DNA of 64,000 bases. Source: Pseudosulfitobacter sp. DSM 107133 (lineage in GTDB: Bacteria; Pseudomonadota; Alphaproteobacteria; Rhodobacterales; Rhodobacteraceae). The position numbers were made by a program, and so were the translations under genes. Positions 27,474-35,689 of this stretch are shown here, piece by piece (the first letter of the stretch is position 1; each line of letters begins with the position of its first letter). The stretch covers positions 1,798,001-1,862,000 of the forward strand of contig NZ_CP085154.1 of the NCBI RefSeq assembly GCF_022788695.1. The letters are read 5' to 3'. The notes below the pieces were generated by a model that was given only the letters and a program-made list of their open reading frames with translations, ran no database searches and was not told the origin of the DNA.

Positions 27474-28058
27474 TTATCTGGTTAACGTCAGCGTATCGCG
27501 CGCAATCGAGATGTTGCCCCAATGTTGCAGATAGCCCATGCCCAGCAACGATCCGTTCATCTCGCCGCCATTCACGACTGCGGAAATATTATGGTCTACG
27601 ATGGGGCCCAGCGCCACGCTTTGCAACCGCACCGACGCCGTTGAAACTTCGCCGTTGGCGGTGCCGGCACGCCCGAAATAATCCAGATCGGCAACGTCGA
27701 GCCCTGCGCGCTTGGCGTCGGCTTGCGACAGCACGATATCGGTGGCCCCGGTGTCGACGACAAAGCGGATATCGGCCCCGTTCACCTGCAAGGTCAGGTA
27801 ATAATGGCCATCGCGGCTGCGCGGCACCGAGATGGTGTTTTCGTTAACGACCGTGGCCTGATAGGGCAATGCAGTGCGCGAAATGTCATCCCACAGGCCC
27901 ACGGCGGCGACGGCCCCCAGAATGATAAACCCCCAAACGGCGGCATATTGCAGCGTCTTGTTCATGGATTGGCGCCCCGATGCCACGCCCCAGCCGACGA
28001 TCATCAGCAAAAGCAGTACAAGATAGATCAGCCGTCCAGTGTCAAAAGTATCCATCAT
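27474..28058 (-). CDS. Membrane-anchored retropepsin-like aspartic protease
   Basis: A 194-residue protein with two N-terminal transmembrane helices (about 10-28 and 38-55) and a single retropepsin-like domain. The active-site triad is VDTGATDIVL at 101-110, with D102 catalytic, followed by LGMGYLQHW, the second conserved element. It belongs to the clan AA (TIGR02281-type) proteins of alphaproteobacteria; active forms are expected to be dimers. The substrate is unknown. Two consecutive ATGs (28058, 28055) are possible starts. Confidence 0.88.
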   Translation of the reverse strand: MMDTFDTGRLIYLVLLLLMIVGWGVASGRQSMNKTLQYAAVWGFIILGAVAAVGLWDDISRTALPYQATVVNENTISVPRSRDGHYYLTLQVNGADIRFVVDTGATDIVLSQADAKRAGLDVADLDYFGRAGTANGEVSTASVRLQSVALGPIVDHNISAVVNGGEMNGSLLGMGYLQHWGNISIARDTLTLTR

Positions 28059-28081
28059 CTGAATATATGCAGATCAGCGGC

Positions 28082-28711
28082 CTAGCCAAGCCCTTCGTAG
28101 AAACTGAAGGCGCGCAGGCCGTCCAGAACAAACTGAACCGACAGCGCCGCCAGCAACATGCCCAGCAGGCGGGTCACGACGGTGATGCCGGTCTTGCCCA
28201 ACGCCCGTTCCAGCAGGCCAGAGGCCAGAAACAACACAAAGACCACCAGCAGAACCGCCAGCGTGATGCCGGCCACAATACCCAGACCCGCGAGCCCCGG
28301 TTGCTGGCCGGTCAGCAGGATCACCGAAGCAATCGCACCCGGCCCGGCGATCAGCGGAATGGCAAGCGGGAAGATTGACGGATCGTCGCCGTGATCCTCG
28401 GATGTGTCCTCGCGCCGTTTGGTGCGCCGTTCGAACAGCATGTCGAGAGCGGTGATGAACAACAGGATACCCCCCGCAACGCGGAATGCAGGCATGGAAA
28501 TGCCAATGAAACCCAGCAGTTTTTCACCAAAGGCGGCAAAGGCCAGCAGCAAGATAAAACCGGTGACACAAGCGCGCACGGCAATGGCGCGACGGCGTGC
28601 TGCGGTCATGCCCTGGGTCAGAGCCACGAACAACGGGGCCATGCCCAGCGGGTCGATCACCACGAACATGGTGACAAAGGCGGTGATCAGAAAGGCGGTG
28701 TCGATCATCAT
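28082..28711 (-). CDS. MarC-family (UPF0056) integral membrane protein
   Basis: About 209 residues with six hydrophobic helices. The family's N-terminal signature VVIDPLGMAPLFVALTQGM and the central IPLIAGPGAIASVILL are present. MarC proteins were once thought to give multiple antibiotic resistance, but their function is unknown. The start at 28711 (MMIDTAFLITAF) is preferred over the long reading to 28753, which runs into the GC-rich repeat. Confidence 0.88.
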   Translation of the reverse strand: MMIDTAFLITAFVTMFVVIDPLGMAPLFVALTQGMTAARRRAIAVRACVTGFILLLAFAAFGEKLLGFIGISMPAFRVAGGILLFITALDMLFERRTKRREDTSEDHGDDPSIFPLAIPLIAGPGAIASVILLTGQQPGLAGLGIVAGITLAVLLVVFVLFLASGLLERALGKTGITVVTRLLGMLLAALSVQFVLDGLRAFSFYEGLG

Positions 28712-28736
28712 GGTCTTTCTCGCGGCGGGGCGGGAT

Positions 28737-28794
28737 GGGGGCGCTGCCCCCAACGCTGGCGCGTTTCCCCCGGGATTTTCTAAACCAGAGAAGT
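28737..28794 (+). repeat. Intergenic repeat: GC hairpin plus CCCCCGGGATTTT...ACCAGAGAAG
   Basis: GGGGCGCTGCCCC palindrome, then CCCCCGGGATTTTC and AAACCAGAGAAG. It has the same two-part structure as the copy at 6841 and lies between the ABC-F and marC-like genes, which are both leftward. Confidence 0.65.
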
Positions 28795-28795
28795 A

Positions 28796-30643
28796 TCAGA
28801 CGGCGTCGGCGCCTTCCAGTTTTTCAAGCGCGGCCATCCACATCGCCTCGGCGCGGTCCAGTGCGTTCATCACTTCGGCGTATTTCTTCTGCCAGACTTC
28901 GGCCTCGCCCTTTTTGCTGTCGTCATAAAGCGCAGGGTCGGCCAGTTTCTTGGCCAGTTTGTCGCGCATCTCGTTCAGCTTGTCCACGCGGGCTTCGGAT
29001 TTGCGGGCCTCGGCGCGCAATTCCAGAACCTTTTCGCGGCTGGGGCGCTTGGCCTTGGGGGCTTCGACCTTGGCCGGTTTGGCGGGCTTGTCTGCCGACA
29101 ACAGCATCTTGCGATAGGCTTCCAGATCTTCGTCATAGGGGCGCACGGTGCCATCCGACACCAGCCACAACCGGTCCGCGACCAAACCCAAAAGGTGCAT
29201 GTCGTGGCTGACCAGGATCACCGCACCGGTATAGGCGGTCAGCGCCTCGACCAGTGCCTCGCGGGATTCGATGTCCAGGTGGTTGGTCGGCTCATCGAGG
29301 ATCAGCAGGTGCGGCGCGTCGATGGTGGCCAGCAGCAGCGACAGACGTGCCTTTTGCCCGCCCGAAAGGCGGCCCACGGCGGTGTCGGCCTGATCGGGGC
29401 CCAGGCCAAAGCCTGCAAGTGTCGCGCGCAGTTTCGACTGCATCACGCCGGGACGCAGCGACTGAAGGTGCTGCAACGGCGTTTCGTCGATGTGCAGTTC
29501 GTCCACCTGGTGCTGCGCGAAATAGCCGATGCGCAGCTTGGTTGACCGCGTCGCCTTGCCCGACATCAGCGGCAGGCGGTCCGACAGCAGTTTCGACAGG
29601 GTCGATTTGCCCTGACCGTTCTTGCCCAGCAGGGCGATGCGGTCGTCCTGGTCAATGCGCAGGTTCAGTTTGGACAGGATCACCGTGTCGCCATAGCCCG
29701 TTGTGCCGCCTTCGATGTTGATGATCGGCGGCGACAGCTCTTCGGGCTCGGGGAAGGTGAACACGCGTTTGGCCGCCTCTTCGGGGGCTGCAATCATGTC
29801 CATCTTTTCGATCATCTTCAGACGCGACTGCGCCTGCTTGGCCTTGGATGCCTTGGCCTTGAACCGGTCGACAAAGCTTTGCATGTGCTCGCGGCGGGCC
29901 TGTTGCTTCTTGGCCATTGCGGCCTGCACGGCGCGGCGTTCGGCGCGCTGGCGGGCGAACTGGTCATAGGGGCCGGAATAATAGGTCAGCTGGCGTTCTT
30001 CCAGATGCAGGATTGCACCCACGGCCCGGTTCAACAGGCCACGGTCGTGGCTGATGATGATGACCGTGTGGGGGTATTTCGCCAGATAGGCTTCCAGCCA
30101 CAGCGCCCCTTCAAGGTCGAGATAGTTGGTCGGTTCGTCCAGCAACAGCAGGTCGGGTTGCGAAAACAGCACCGCCGCCAGCGCCACGCGCATCCGCCAG
30201 CCGCCCGAGAAATCCGAGCAGGGTTTCAGCTGTTCGGCATCGTCAAAGCCCAGCCCCTTGAGGATCGTCGCGGCGCGCGCTTCGGCGGACCATGCGTCAA
30301 TATCGGCCAGACGGGTCTGGATCTCGGCAATGCGGGTGGGGTCGGTGCTGTCGTCGGCCATCAGCTCGGCGCGCTCGGTGTCGGCGGCCAGAACCGTGTC
30401 CAGCAGTGATGTGGACGAGGCGGGCACTTCCTGTGCCACACCGCCGATGCGCGCCTTGGAGGGCAGGGAGATGCTGCCACCTTCCAGAACCAGCTCGCGG
30501 CGGATCAGCTTGAACAGCGTGGTTTTGCCCGTGCCATTGGCGCCGATCAGGCCCACCTTGTGACCTTCGGGAATGACAGCAGAGGCGCCTTCGAACAAAG
30601 GACGGCCCGCGATGGAATAGGATATATCTGATATGCGCAACAT
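28796..30643 (-). CDS. ABC-F family ATPase (Uup/YheS-type)
   Basis: A 615-residue soluble protein with two ABC ATPase domains and no membrane segment, as in ABC-F ribosome-associated factors. Walker A motifs are GANGTGKTT and GKNGQGKST; signatures are SGGWRMR and SGGQKARLSL; Walker B regions are LLLLDEPTNYLD and LLILDEPTNHLD. The interdomain linker (about 240-300) is charged and helical (ARREHMQSFVDRFKAKASKAKQAQ). The C-terminal coiled coil (about 540-610) resembles Uup/YheS. ATG 30643 gives MLRISDISYSIAGRPLF. Confidence 0.93.
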   Translation of the reverse strand: MLRISDISYSIAGRPLFEGASAVIPEGHKVGLIGANGTGKTTLFKLIRRELVLEGGSISLPSKARIGGVAQEVPASSTSLLDTVLAADTERAELMADDSTDPTRIAEIQTRLADIDAWSAEARAATILKGLGFDDAEQLKPCSDFSGGWRMRVALAAVLFSQPDLLLLDEPTNYLDLEGALWLEAYLAKYPHTVIIISHDRGLLNRAVGAILHLEERQLTYYSGPYDQFARQRAERRAVQAAMAKKQQARREHMQSFVDRFKAKASKAKQAQSRLKMIEKMDMIAAPEEAAKRVFTFPEPEELSPPIINIEGGTTGYGDTVILSKLNLRIDQDDRIALLGKNGQGKSTLSKLLSDRLPLMSGKATRSTKLRIGYFAQHQVDELHIDETPLQHLQSLRPGVMQSKLRATLAGFGLGPDQADTAVGRLSGGQKARLSLLLATIDAPHLLILDEPTNHLDIESREALVEALTAYTGAVILVSHDMHLLGLVADRLWLVSDGTVRPYDEDLEAYRKMLLSADKPAKPAKVEAPKAKRPSREKVLELRAEARKSEARVDKLNEMRDKLAKKLADPALYDDSKKGEAEVWQKKYAEVMNALDRAEAMWMAALEKLEGADAV

Positions 30644-30774
30644 AGGCGCGGTGTGCCGCAACGCAGCGGCGGCGTCAATCGCCGCTTTTCAAGCGCCAAG
30701 CCCCATGCTATCGGAGCCGCGATTTCAATTCACGGGGGCCGCAGGTGTGGTGCCCGAACAACCGGAGCACCGAC

Positions 30775-31197
30775 ATGGCCCTTGAGCGCACATTCTCGAT
30801 CATCAAACCCGACGCAACACGCCGCAATCTGACAGGCGCAATCAACGCCAAGTTCGAAGAAGCGGGCCTGCGCATCGTCGCACAGAAACGCATCCACCTG
30901 ACCAAGGCACAAGCGGGCGAGTTCTATGCCGTGCACGCCGAGCGTCCGTTCTATGACGAACTGTGCGAATTCATGGCGTCCGCGCCCATCGTCGCACAAG
31001 TACTGGAAGGCGAAGGCGCCATCGCGAAAAACCGCGAAGTCATGGGCGCCACCAACCCCGCAGACGCAGCCCCCGGCACCATCCGCGCCGAATTCGCCGA
31101 AAGCGTTGGCGAAAACTCGGTTCACGGGTCGGACGCGCCTGAAACAGCCGCAGTCGAAATCGCGTATTTCTTCTCGGGTCTGGAACTGGTGGGCTAA
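30775..31197 (+). CDS. ndk: Nucleoside diphosphate kinase
   Basis: A 140-residue enzyme that equalises NTP pools by a phosphohistidine intermediate. The start [20 protein letters not shown] and the active-site [20 protein letters not shown] (catalytic His) are canonical. CGGAG precedes the ATG. The gene is divergent from the ABC-F gene and followed by a hairpin terminator. Confidence 0.97.
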   Translation: MALERTFSIIKPDATRRNLTGAINAKFEEAGLRIVAQKRIHLTKAQAGEFYAVHAERPFYDELCEFMASAPIVAQVLEGEGAIAKNREVMGATNPADAAPGTIRAEFAESVGENSVHGSDAPETAAVEIAYFFSGLELVG

Positions 31198-31236
31198 GCC
31201 ATCTGCACCAGGGCTGCTGCCCTGCAGTAATTTCGA

Positions 31237-31272
31237 GCGGGCTGGCGCGGGATGCGCTGGCCCGTTTTGTTT
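31237..31272 (+). terminator. Rho-independent terminator after ndk
   Basis: CGGGCTGGCGC, short loop, GCGCTGGCCCG (11-bp stem with two G-U pairs), then TTTTGTTTT. Confidence 0.8.
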
Positions 31273-31314
31273 TGGGCAGGACCTCAGGCAAAACGGGTTG
31301 TTCTGACGTAGACC

Positions 31315-31428
31315 CTACAGGCTGGCATAGTCGGTAATGATGGGGCGTGGCCTGGGTTTTGGCTTGGGTGCCGGTTTGCCCTGGGCTGTGACGGGTGGTT
31401 TTGGCTGGCTTTGTGCTTGCTGTAACAT
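31315..31428 (-). CDS. Possible 37-residue Pro/Lys-rich small protein
   Basis: A short frame with an ATG at 31428 and an AAGG upstream. The product is rich in Pro, Lys and Gln and ends PRPIITDYASL. The frame is open further upstream to 31518 with a less protein-like N-terminus. I do not recognise a family. The biased composition and an ordered C-terminal hydrophobic end are the only support. Confidence 0.3.
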   Translation of the reverse strand: MLQQAQSQPKPPVTAQGKPAPKPKPRPRPIITDYASL

Positions 31429-31546
31429 GGTCTTGCCTTTGCTTGTGGTCCGGCCCGACAGGATGTCAGACAATGGGGCCGATGCGGACCAATGTGCGGG
31501 TCTGCATAGCAATTCCAAAGGCTTAATTGTGGCAAGATTTGGTCAT

Positions 31547-32491
31547 TTATGCCGATTTTAGCACATATAGGGTGCTCTGGCGATAATTGTCGTCTGGATG
31601 CAACATAATCGACGGAAAGCCATCCTGCGCGGGGGCATCCGGCCAGCCCTGTGGTTCCATCGCAATGCCTGCGTATGGCCCGACAGGGGCGCCGATGTTG
31701 TTTGGCGTTTCCTGTTCGGACAGCCCGGCACCGTCATAGACCTGCAACCCCGGTTCGGTTGTTGAAATGGTCAATTGCATGCCATTGGGTCCGGTCAGAC
31801 ATGCCGCAGGCCGCAGGGTGTCGCTGCGCGTGGACGCCAGACACAGGTTGTGATCCATCGGTTCTACATTGACCAGCGGAGTCGACGTGCGTCCAGCAAG
31901 GCCCAGCCCCTCTAGACAGGCCTGCTCTCCGGTGGGAATCTTGTCTGCTTTGACAGGCAGATAGGTATCTGCGTGTACCAGCAGGTCATGGCTGCGAATA
32001 TCTCCTTTGGCCGCAAGGTTCCAATAGGGGTGGTGGGCGATATTCATCACGGTTTTGCGGTCGCTGTTGGCGGTGATGTCCAGCCGCAGCGAAGACTGCT
32101 TGAGCGTGTAACAGGCGGAGATCCGGCGCAGGCCGGGCAGGCCGCATTCGCCATGTTGCAGTGTCAGGGAAAAGGTCACCGATGAGGCGCTTTGATCCGC
32201 CACCTCCCAAACGCGGGCATGTATGCCCTGATCGCCACTGTGCAGGCAGTTGTCTGCTTCGTTTGCGTGCATCTGCCAGCGGGTGCCGTCAATCTCGATC
32301 ACGGCACCGCCAACGCGGTTGGCCACGGGGCCGACCAACGCCCCCATATACCCAAGGTCGGTGTCGTCGGTATATCCCAGCACAAGGCTGCCAGACACGG
32401 CGCTGTGCCACAATCCGCCCAGCGCAGCGCCCTTGGCCAGCAGTCGGGCGCGCAAGGGGCCATTCGAGATTTCGATGTATTTTGGTTTCAT
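31547..32491 (-). CDS. Aldose 1-epimerase family protein (mutarotase-like)
   Basis: A 314-residue beta-sandwich enzyme that interconverts alpha and beta anomers of aldoses. Typical elements are GALVGPVANRVGGAVIEIDG, the substrate-binding NCLHSGDQGIHARVW, the catalytic His in MNIAHHPYWNLA, and the C-terminal IAMEPQGWPDAP with the expected Glu. Galactose specificity is inferred from family only. ATG 32491 gives MKPKYIEISNGPLRARLL. It is divergent from the aminotransferase gene. Confidence 0.9.
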   Translation of the reverse strand: MKPKYIEISNGPLRARLLAKGAALGGLWHSAVSGSLVLGYTDDTDLGYMGALVGPVANRVGGAVIEIDGTRWQMHANEADNCLHSGDQGIHARVWEVADQSASSVTFSLTLQHGECGLPGLRRISACYTLKQSSLRLDITANSDRKTVMNIAHHPYWNLAAKGDIRSHDLLVHADTYLPVKADKIPTGEQACLEGLGLAGRTSTPLVNVEPMDHNLCLASTRSDTLRPAACLTGPNGMQLTISTTEPGLQVYDGAGLSEQETPNNIGAPVGPYAGIAMEPQGWPDAPAQDGFPSIMLHPDDNYRQSTLYVLKSA

Positions 32492-32575
32492 AGCTCTACC
32501 CTGCCATAGCGATCATTGCTTGACCACCGGCTGTTGCTTGGCTTTGTGTACGTCGAACCAGTGAGGATTCCAATC

Positions 32576-33511
32576 ATGACCGATGCCGACCACGTCTCGA
32601 CCCACGACGCCGCCGCAGATGCGCGCAACGACGATATCAAGATCTACGTCGACGGCAACATTGTCCACCGCGACGACGCCAAAGTCTCGGTTTATGACAG
32701 CGGATTCATGCTGGGCGATGGCATTTGGGAAGGGCTGCGGCTGTATGACGGAGTCCTGAGCTTTCTGGATGCGCATCTGGACCGGCTCTTCGAGGCGGCG
32801 TTGTATCTGGATCTGGACATCGGCATGGACCGCGACGAACTGACGGCGGCGATCCACGAGACGCTGCGCGCGAACGACATGCACACCGACGTGCACTTGC
32901 GGGTGATGGTGACGCGCGGGCGCAAGCGCAAACCGTTCCAGCACCCGCATCTCAGCATCTGGGGCAGTACGATTGTGATCATTGCCGAACACTCGAAACC
33001 GGACGAAACCATGGTGCAGCGCGGCATTCGCCTGCACACGGTGCCGCATCATCGCGGCCTGCCGCTGACGCAGGACGCCAAGCTGAACTCGCATTCCAAG
33101 CTGAACTGTATCATCGCGCTGAACCACGCGATCCGCGCGGGCGCGGACGAGGCGCTGATGCTGGACCCCTTCGGCTTCGTGAACACCACCAACGCCTGCA
33201 ATTTCTTTGTCGTGCGCAAGGGGGCGGTTTGGACCTCGACCGGGGATTACTGCATGAACGGGATCACACGGCAAAAGGTGATCGACCTGTGCCGCGAGAA
33301 TGCGATTCCGGTGTTCGAGCGGAATTTCTCGTTGGTGGACACCTATGGTGCGGACGAGGTGTTTCTGACCGGCACCTTCGGGGCGCAGACGCCGGTGTTC
33401 GAGATCGACGGGCGGGTGATTGGTGGCGGCAAGGCGGGGCCGGTGTTTCACCGGATACGCGGGCTGTACAAGGATCTGATCATGGAACAGGTGGCGCTGG
33501 CGAAGGGGTGA
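32576..33511 (+). CDS. Class IV aminotransferase (branched-chain-aminotransferase-like)
   Basis: A 311-residue PLP enzyme of fold type IV. The N-terminal block IKIYVDGNIVHRDDAKVSVYDSGFMLGDGIWEGLR is typical, the PLP lysine lies in LNSHSKLNCIIALNHA, and the phosphate-binding end EVFLTGTFGAQTPVFEIDGR is intact. It could act on branched-chain amino acids or D-amino acids; the sequence cannot decide. ATG 32576 is preceded by GTGAGGA. An alternative upstream TTG start (32516) adds an unlikely leader. Confidence 0.9.
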   Translation: MTDADHVSTHDAAADARNDDIKIYVDGNIVHRDDAKVSVYDSGFMLGDGIWEGLRLYDGVLSFLDAHLDRLFEAALYLDLDIGMDRDELTAAIHETLRANDMHTDVHLRVMVTRGRKRKPFQHPHLSIWGSTIVIIAEHSKPDETMVQRGIRLHTVPHHRGLPLTQDAKLNSHSKLNCIIALNHAIRAGADEALMLDPFGFVNTTNACNFFVVRKGAVWTSTGDYCMNGITRQKVIDLCRENAIPVFERNFSLVDTYGADEVFLTGTFGAQTPVFEIDGRVIGGGKAGPVFHRIRGLYKDLIMEQVALAKG

Positions 33512-33811
33512 ATTTTTGGGTGGATACAACCCCCCTTTCCCTCATTGGTAACCTTGCGTTTGACTCCGGCGCGGAACAAGGCCGCAGGCCGTCGTTGCCA
33601 ATGAAGCATAAGCTTGCACGATTTGGCGGCTTTCATGCACACCCTGTGTCAAGCGCTTTATGCGCCGACGCAGTGTGGGGCTCGGATTTTTGTTCGCAAC
33701 GACGCAGATTGGGAATGAAGCACGAAGCTGACGTTCGTGCCGTGTGCAGCGAAAGTCTCAAATGAGCCCTTTTCCGCATTCCACCCGCGCGGAATCAAGT
33801 ATCCGTCTTGG
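33512..33811. other. Noncoding patch of degenerate repeats beside the IS110 transposase
   Basis: About 300 bp with no credible gene. It holds two similar short units, AATGAAGCATAAGCTTGC at 33600-33617 and AATGAAGCACGAAGCTGA at 33714-33731. The 15-mer AATGAAGCACGAAGC (33714-33728) recurs inverted at 35481-35495, on the other side of the transposase. ACAAGGCCGCAGGCCG at 33576 recurs directly at 34952. One IS end must lie near 33790-33811 but I cannot place it. Confidence 0.5.
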
Positions 33812-34756
33812 TCAAGGGTGTTTTGGTGTCCATTCTCTGTTTTCGCTTATGAGAGTGTTTGCGAGGATCAGGAGTTTTCGCATGAGGACGGCGAGCGCGA
33901 CCTTGTGGGGTTTTCCGGCGGCTCTGAGGGCATCGTATTTCTGGCTCAGATCGGGGTTTCGCTTCATGGCGACGAGGGCGGGCATGAACAGGCTCTCGCG
34001 CAGGAGCCTGCGCCCGCCCTGGATGTGGGCCTTTCCGCTCCACTGACCGGACTGACACGTGATCGGCGCGAGACCTGCGAGCGCCGCGATCTGCTTTGAC
34101 CCCAGAGTGCCGATCTCGGGGCATTCGCTGAGCAGCGCCCGTGCGGTGATGGCACCGATCCCGGGGATCGAGGTGAGAATGCCGATTGCCCTGGCGCGTT
34201 CCGGGCAATCGCGGTTTCGCCGTTCGATTTCGGCGTTAAGCCTGTCGATCTGGTGGTTGACCTGACGCAGGCGTGCCCGGGTCAGGCGGCGGGTCACGTC
34301 GAGCTGTTGCGTGCCAAGGCGGTTCATCAGCGCGGTACGATCCCGCACCAGCCCGGTGCGGGCGACATGCAACTCCTTGATTTCACGCTGTTTGGGGTCG
34401 GTTGGCTGGTCCGGAACCAGCTCCAGCGCGCGCCCCATGAGCGCGAGCATGCGGGCATCGACCGCGTCGGTCTTAGCGCGTGTGCCGTGGGCCTGCGCGA
34501 AGCGGCGGGCCTGCAGCGGGTTCACCTTGACGAGCGGCAGGCGGCCTGAGAAATGGCTCTCGAGGCGTCGGTGGTAGGGGCCGGTGGGCTCGAAGACCAC
34601 GCGCTCCGGCGTTGTCTGCCCCAACCAGCGCTCGAAGGCGCGCAGGCCTGTCGCGGTATTGTCGAACCGGGCGTGGGTTGCGGTGCTGAGCCGGTGCGCG
34701 TCAAGATGCGCTTTCGAGATGTCGATGCCGATGGTATCGTTGATCATCTTCGTCAT
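33812..34756 (-). CDS. IS110-family transposase (DEDD), complete
   Basis: A 314-residue IS110/IS1111-type transposase. The N-terminal RuvC-like DEDD domain starts NDTIGIDISKAHLDAH (first Asp), continues VVFEPTGPYHR (Glu) and TDAVDARMLALMG (two Asp). The C-terminal Tnp domain holds IPGIGAITARALLSECPEIG and a run toward GGRRLLRESLFMPALVAMKRNPD, with the catalytic Ser region. The frame is intact. AAGGA is 2 nt before the ATG at 34756, and about 11 nt before the ATG at 34747, so MINDTIGIDISK may be the true start. IS110 enzymes are guided by a bridge RNA from the element's noncoding end. Confidence 0.9.
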   Translation of the reverse strand: MTKMINDTIGIDISKAHLDAHRLSTATHARFDNTATGLRAFERWLGQTTPERVVFEPTGPYHRRLESHFSGRLPLVKVNPLQARRFAQAHGTRAKTDAVDARMLALMGRALELVPDQPTDPKQREIKELHVARTGLVRDRTALMNRLGTQQLDVTRRLTRARLRQVNHQIDRLNAEIERRNRDCPERARAIGILTSIPGIGAITARALLSECPEIGTLGSKQIAALAGLAPITCQSGQWSGKAHIQGGRRLLRESLFMPALVAMKRNPDLSQKYDALRAAGKPHKVALAVLMRKLLILANTLISENREWTPKHP

Positions 34757-34979
34757 GTCCTTTGCTTGTCGTGCAGAGCCTGTGAGCTGCTGCGTATCCG
34801 TTCAGGCCTCATGCGAAGACGACGGGCGATCTCACTTGATTACGGTCCTCGAAGACCTGGCCGCAGACGATCCACCCGTCGCCGGTGCCTGCGATCCAAA
34901 AGGTGGCTGGCACCGGCTCCACCTTCGCAGAAGAGCCACGGAAAGTCTGAGACAAGGCCGCAGGCCGCCGCGCATCGAC

Positions 34980-35107
34980 GGGCCGCCCCACGGCACGGCG
35001 ATTTGGCTGCTGTTGTGCGTGACGGATAGCTGGGATGTGCTTGGCTGCCATAAAGTGGCATGCACGACGGTCGGATCGCCGCACCTCGGCCCGTCGATGC
35101 GCGGCTT
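34980..35107 (+). repeat. 128-bp direct repeat, copy A
   Basis: Aligned without gaps to 35357-35484 with 14 mismatches (about 89 percent identity), offset 377 bp. The first 31 bases are identical. No open frame is preserved in either copy. Confidence 0.9.
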
Positions 35108-35356
35108 TGAGAGCAGCAGAAAAGTCCGCTGAGCCGCCATTCACGACGACCACGATCAATGTCCCGAAACATCCGATCTGTGCATGCTTATGTGTGCAGT
35201 GTGCAAGGTTATGCCCATGTTGAAAGACGGGTCATCCCTAAGTCGCTGTTTGAAAATCCCTTTTCACATCATGATCAGGGCCGGATCGGTCGAGTGTGCA
35301 AACTTATGGTACATTGGCAGCCGCGCATCATGCCATAGGCATGTCTACGACATGAT

Positions 35357-35484
35357 GGGCCGCCCCACGGCACGGCGATTTGGCTGCCGTTGCGCGTTAC
35401 CGATAACTCGGATGTGCTTGGCTGCCATAAAGTGGCAGGCACGAAGGTCGCATCGCCCTACCTCGGCCCGACGAAGCGAGGCTT
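35357..35484 (+). repeat. 128-bp direct repeat, copy B
   Basis: Second copy of the 34980-35107 repeat. Its end runs into GCTTCGTGCTTCATT, the inverted partner of 33714-33728. Confidence 0.9.
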
Positions 35485-35533
35485 CGTGCTTCATTGGGAA
35501 AGGGGCATCGTCCGAACCGACAACCTCAAACTT

Positions 35534-35689
35534 TCACCCCTCATCCGGCCCGTCATCATCCAGCAAGATCCGCGCCGATGTGCCCGCCGCATCGTCATAT
35601 TGCCCGCTGCGCACAGTCCACAGGAACGCACACAGCCCCAATCCGCCCAGCACGATCGACACCGGAATTAGGACCAGCAGAACGTTCAT
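35534..35689 (-). CDS. ccoS: cbb3 oxidase assembly protein CcoS
   Basis: A 51-residue inner-membrane protein too short for usual ORF cut-offs. It begins MNVLLVLIPVSIVLGGLGLC and continues AFLWTVRSGQYDD, the CcoS signature (single N-terminal helix, then F-L-W-x-x-x-S-G-Q-Y/F-D-D), and ends with an acidic tail. CcoS is needed for cofactor insertion into cbb3 oxidase. Its ATG overlaps the ccoI stop as ATGA, completing the ccoGHIS order. Confidence 0.93.
   Translation of the reverse strand: MNVLLVLIPVSIVLGGLGLCAFLWTVRSGQYDDAAGTSARILLDDDGPDEG

Larger units (their letters stand above)
34757..35533. other. 777-bp noncoding region upstream of the IS110 transposase and downstream of ccoS
   Basis: No gene with protein-like character. 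It contains a 9-bp perfect stem (34881-34889 with 34909-34917) at about 125-160 bp before the transposase start, the two 128-bp direct repeats, and an internal echo GTGTGCAA...TTATG near 35198 and 35296. A minus-strand stretch from 34925 down to its stop at 34809 (ending QVRSPVVFA) has some protein character and may be a gene remnant. Confidence 0.5.

Noticed and set aside
33229..33765. Rightward frame after the aminotransferase active-site region
   Set aside because: Out-of-frame reading of the aminotransferase gene running on into degenerate repeats.
34979..35484. CRISPR array suggested by repeats
   Set aside because: Only two copies, 128 bp long and 377 bp apart, with mismatches throughout; not a CRISPR geometry. 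No cas genes are present.
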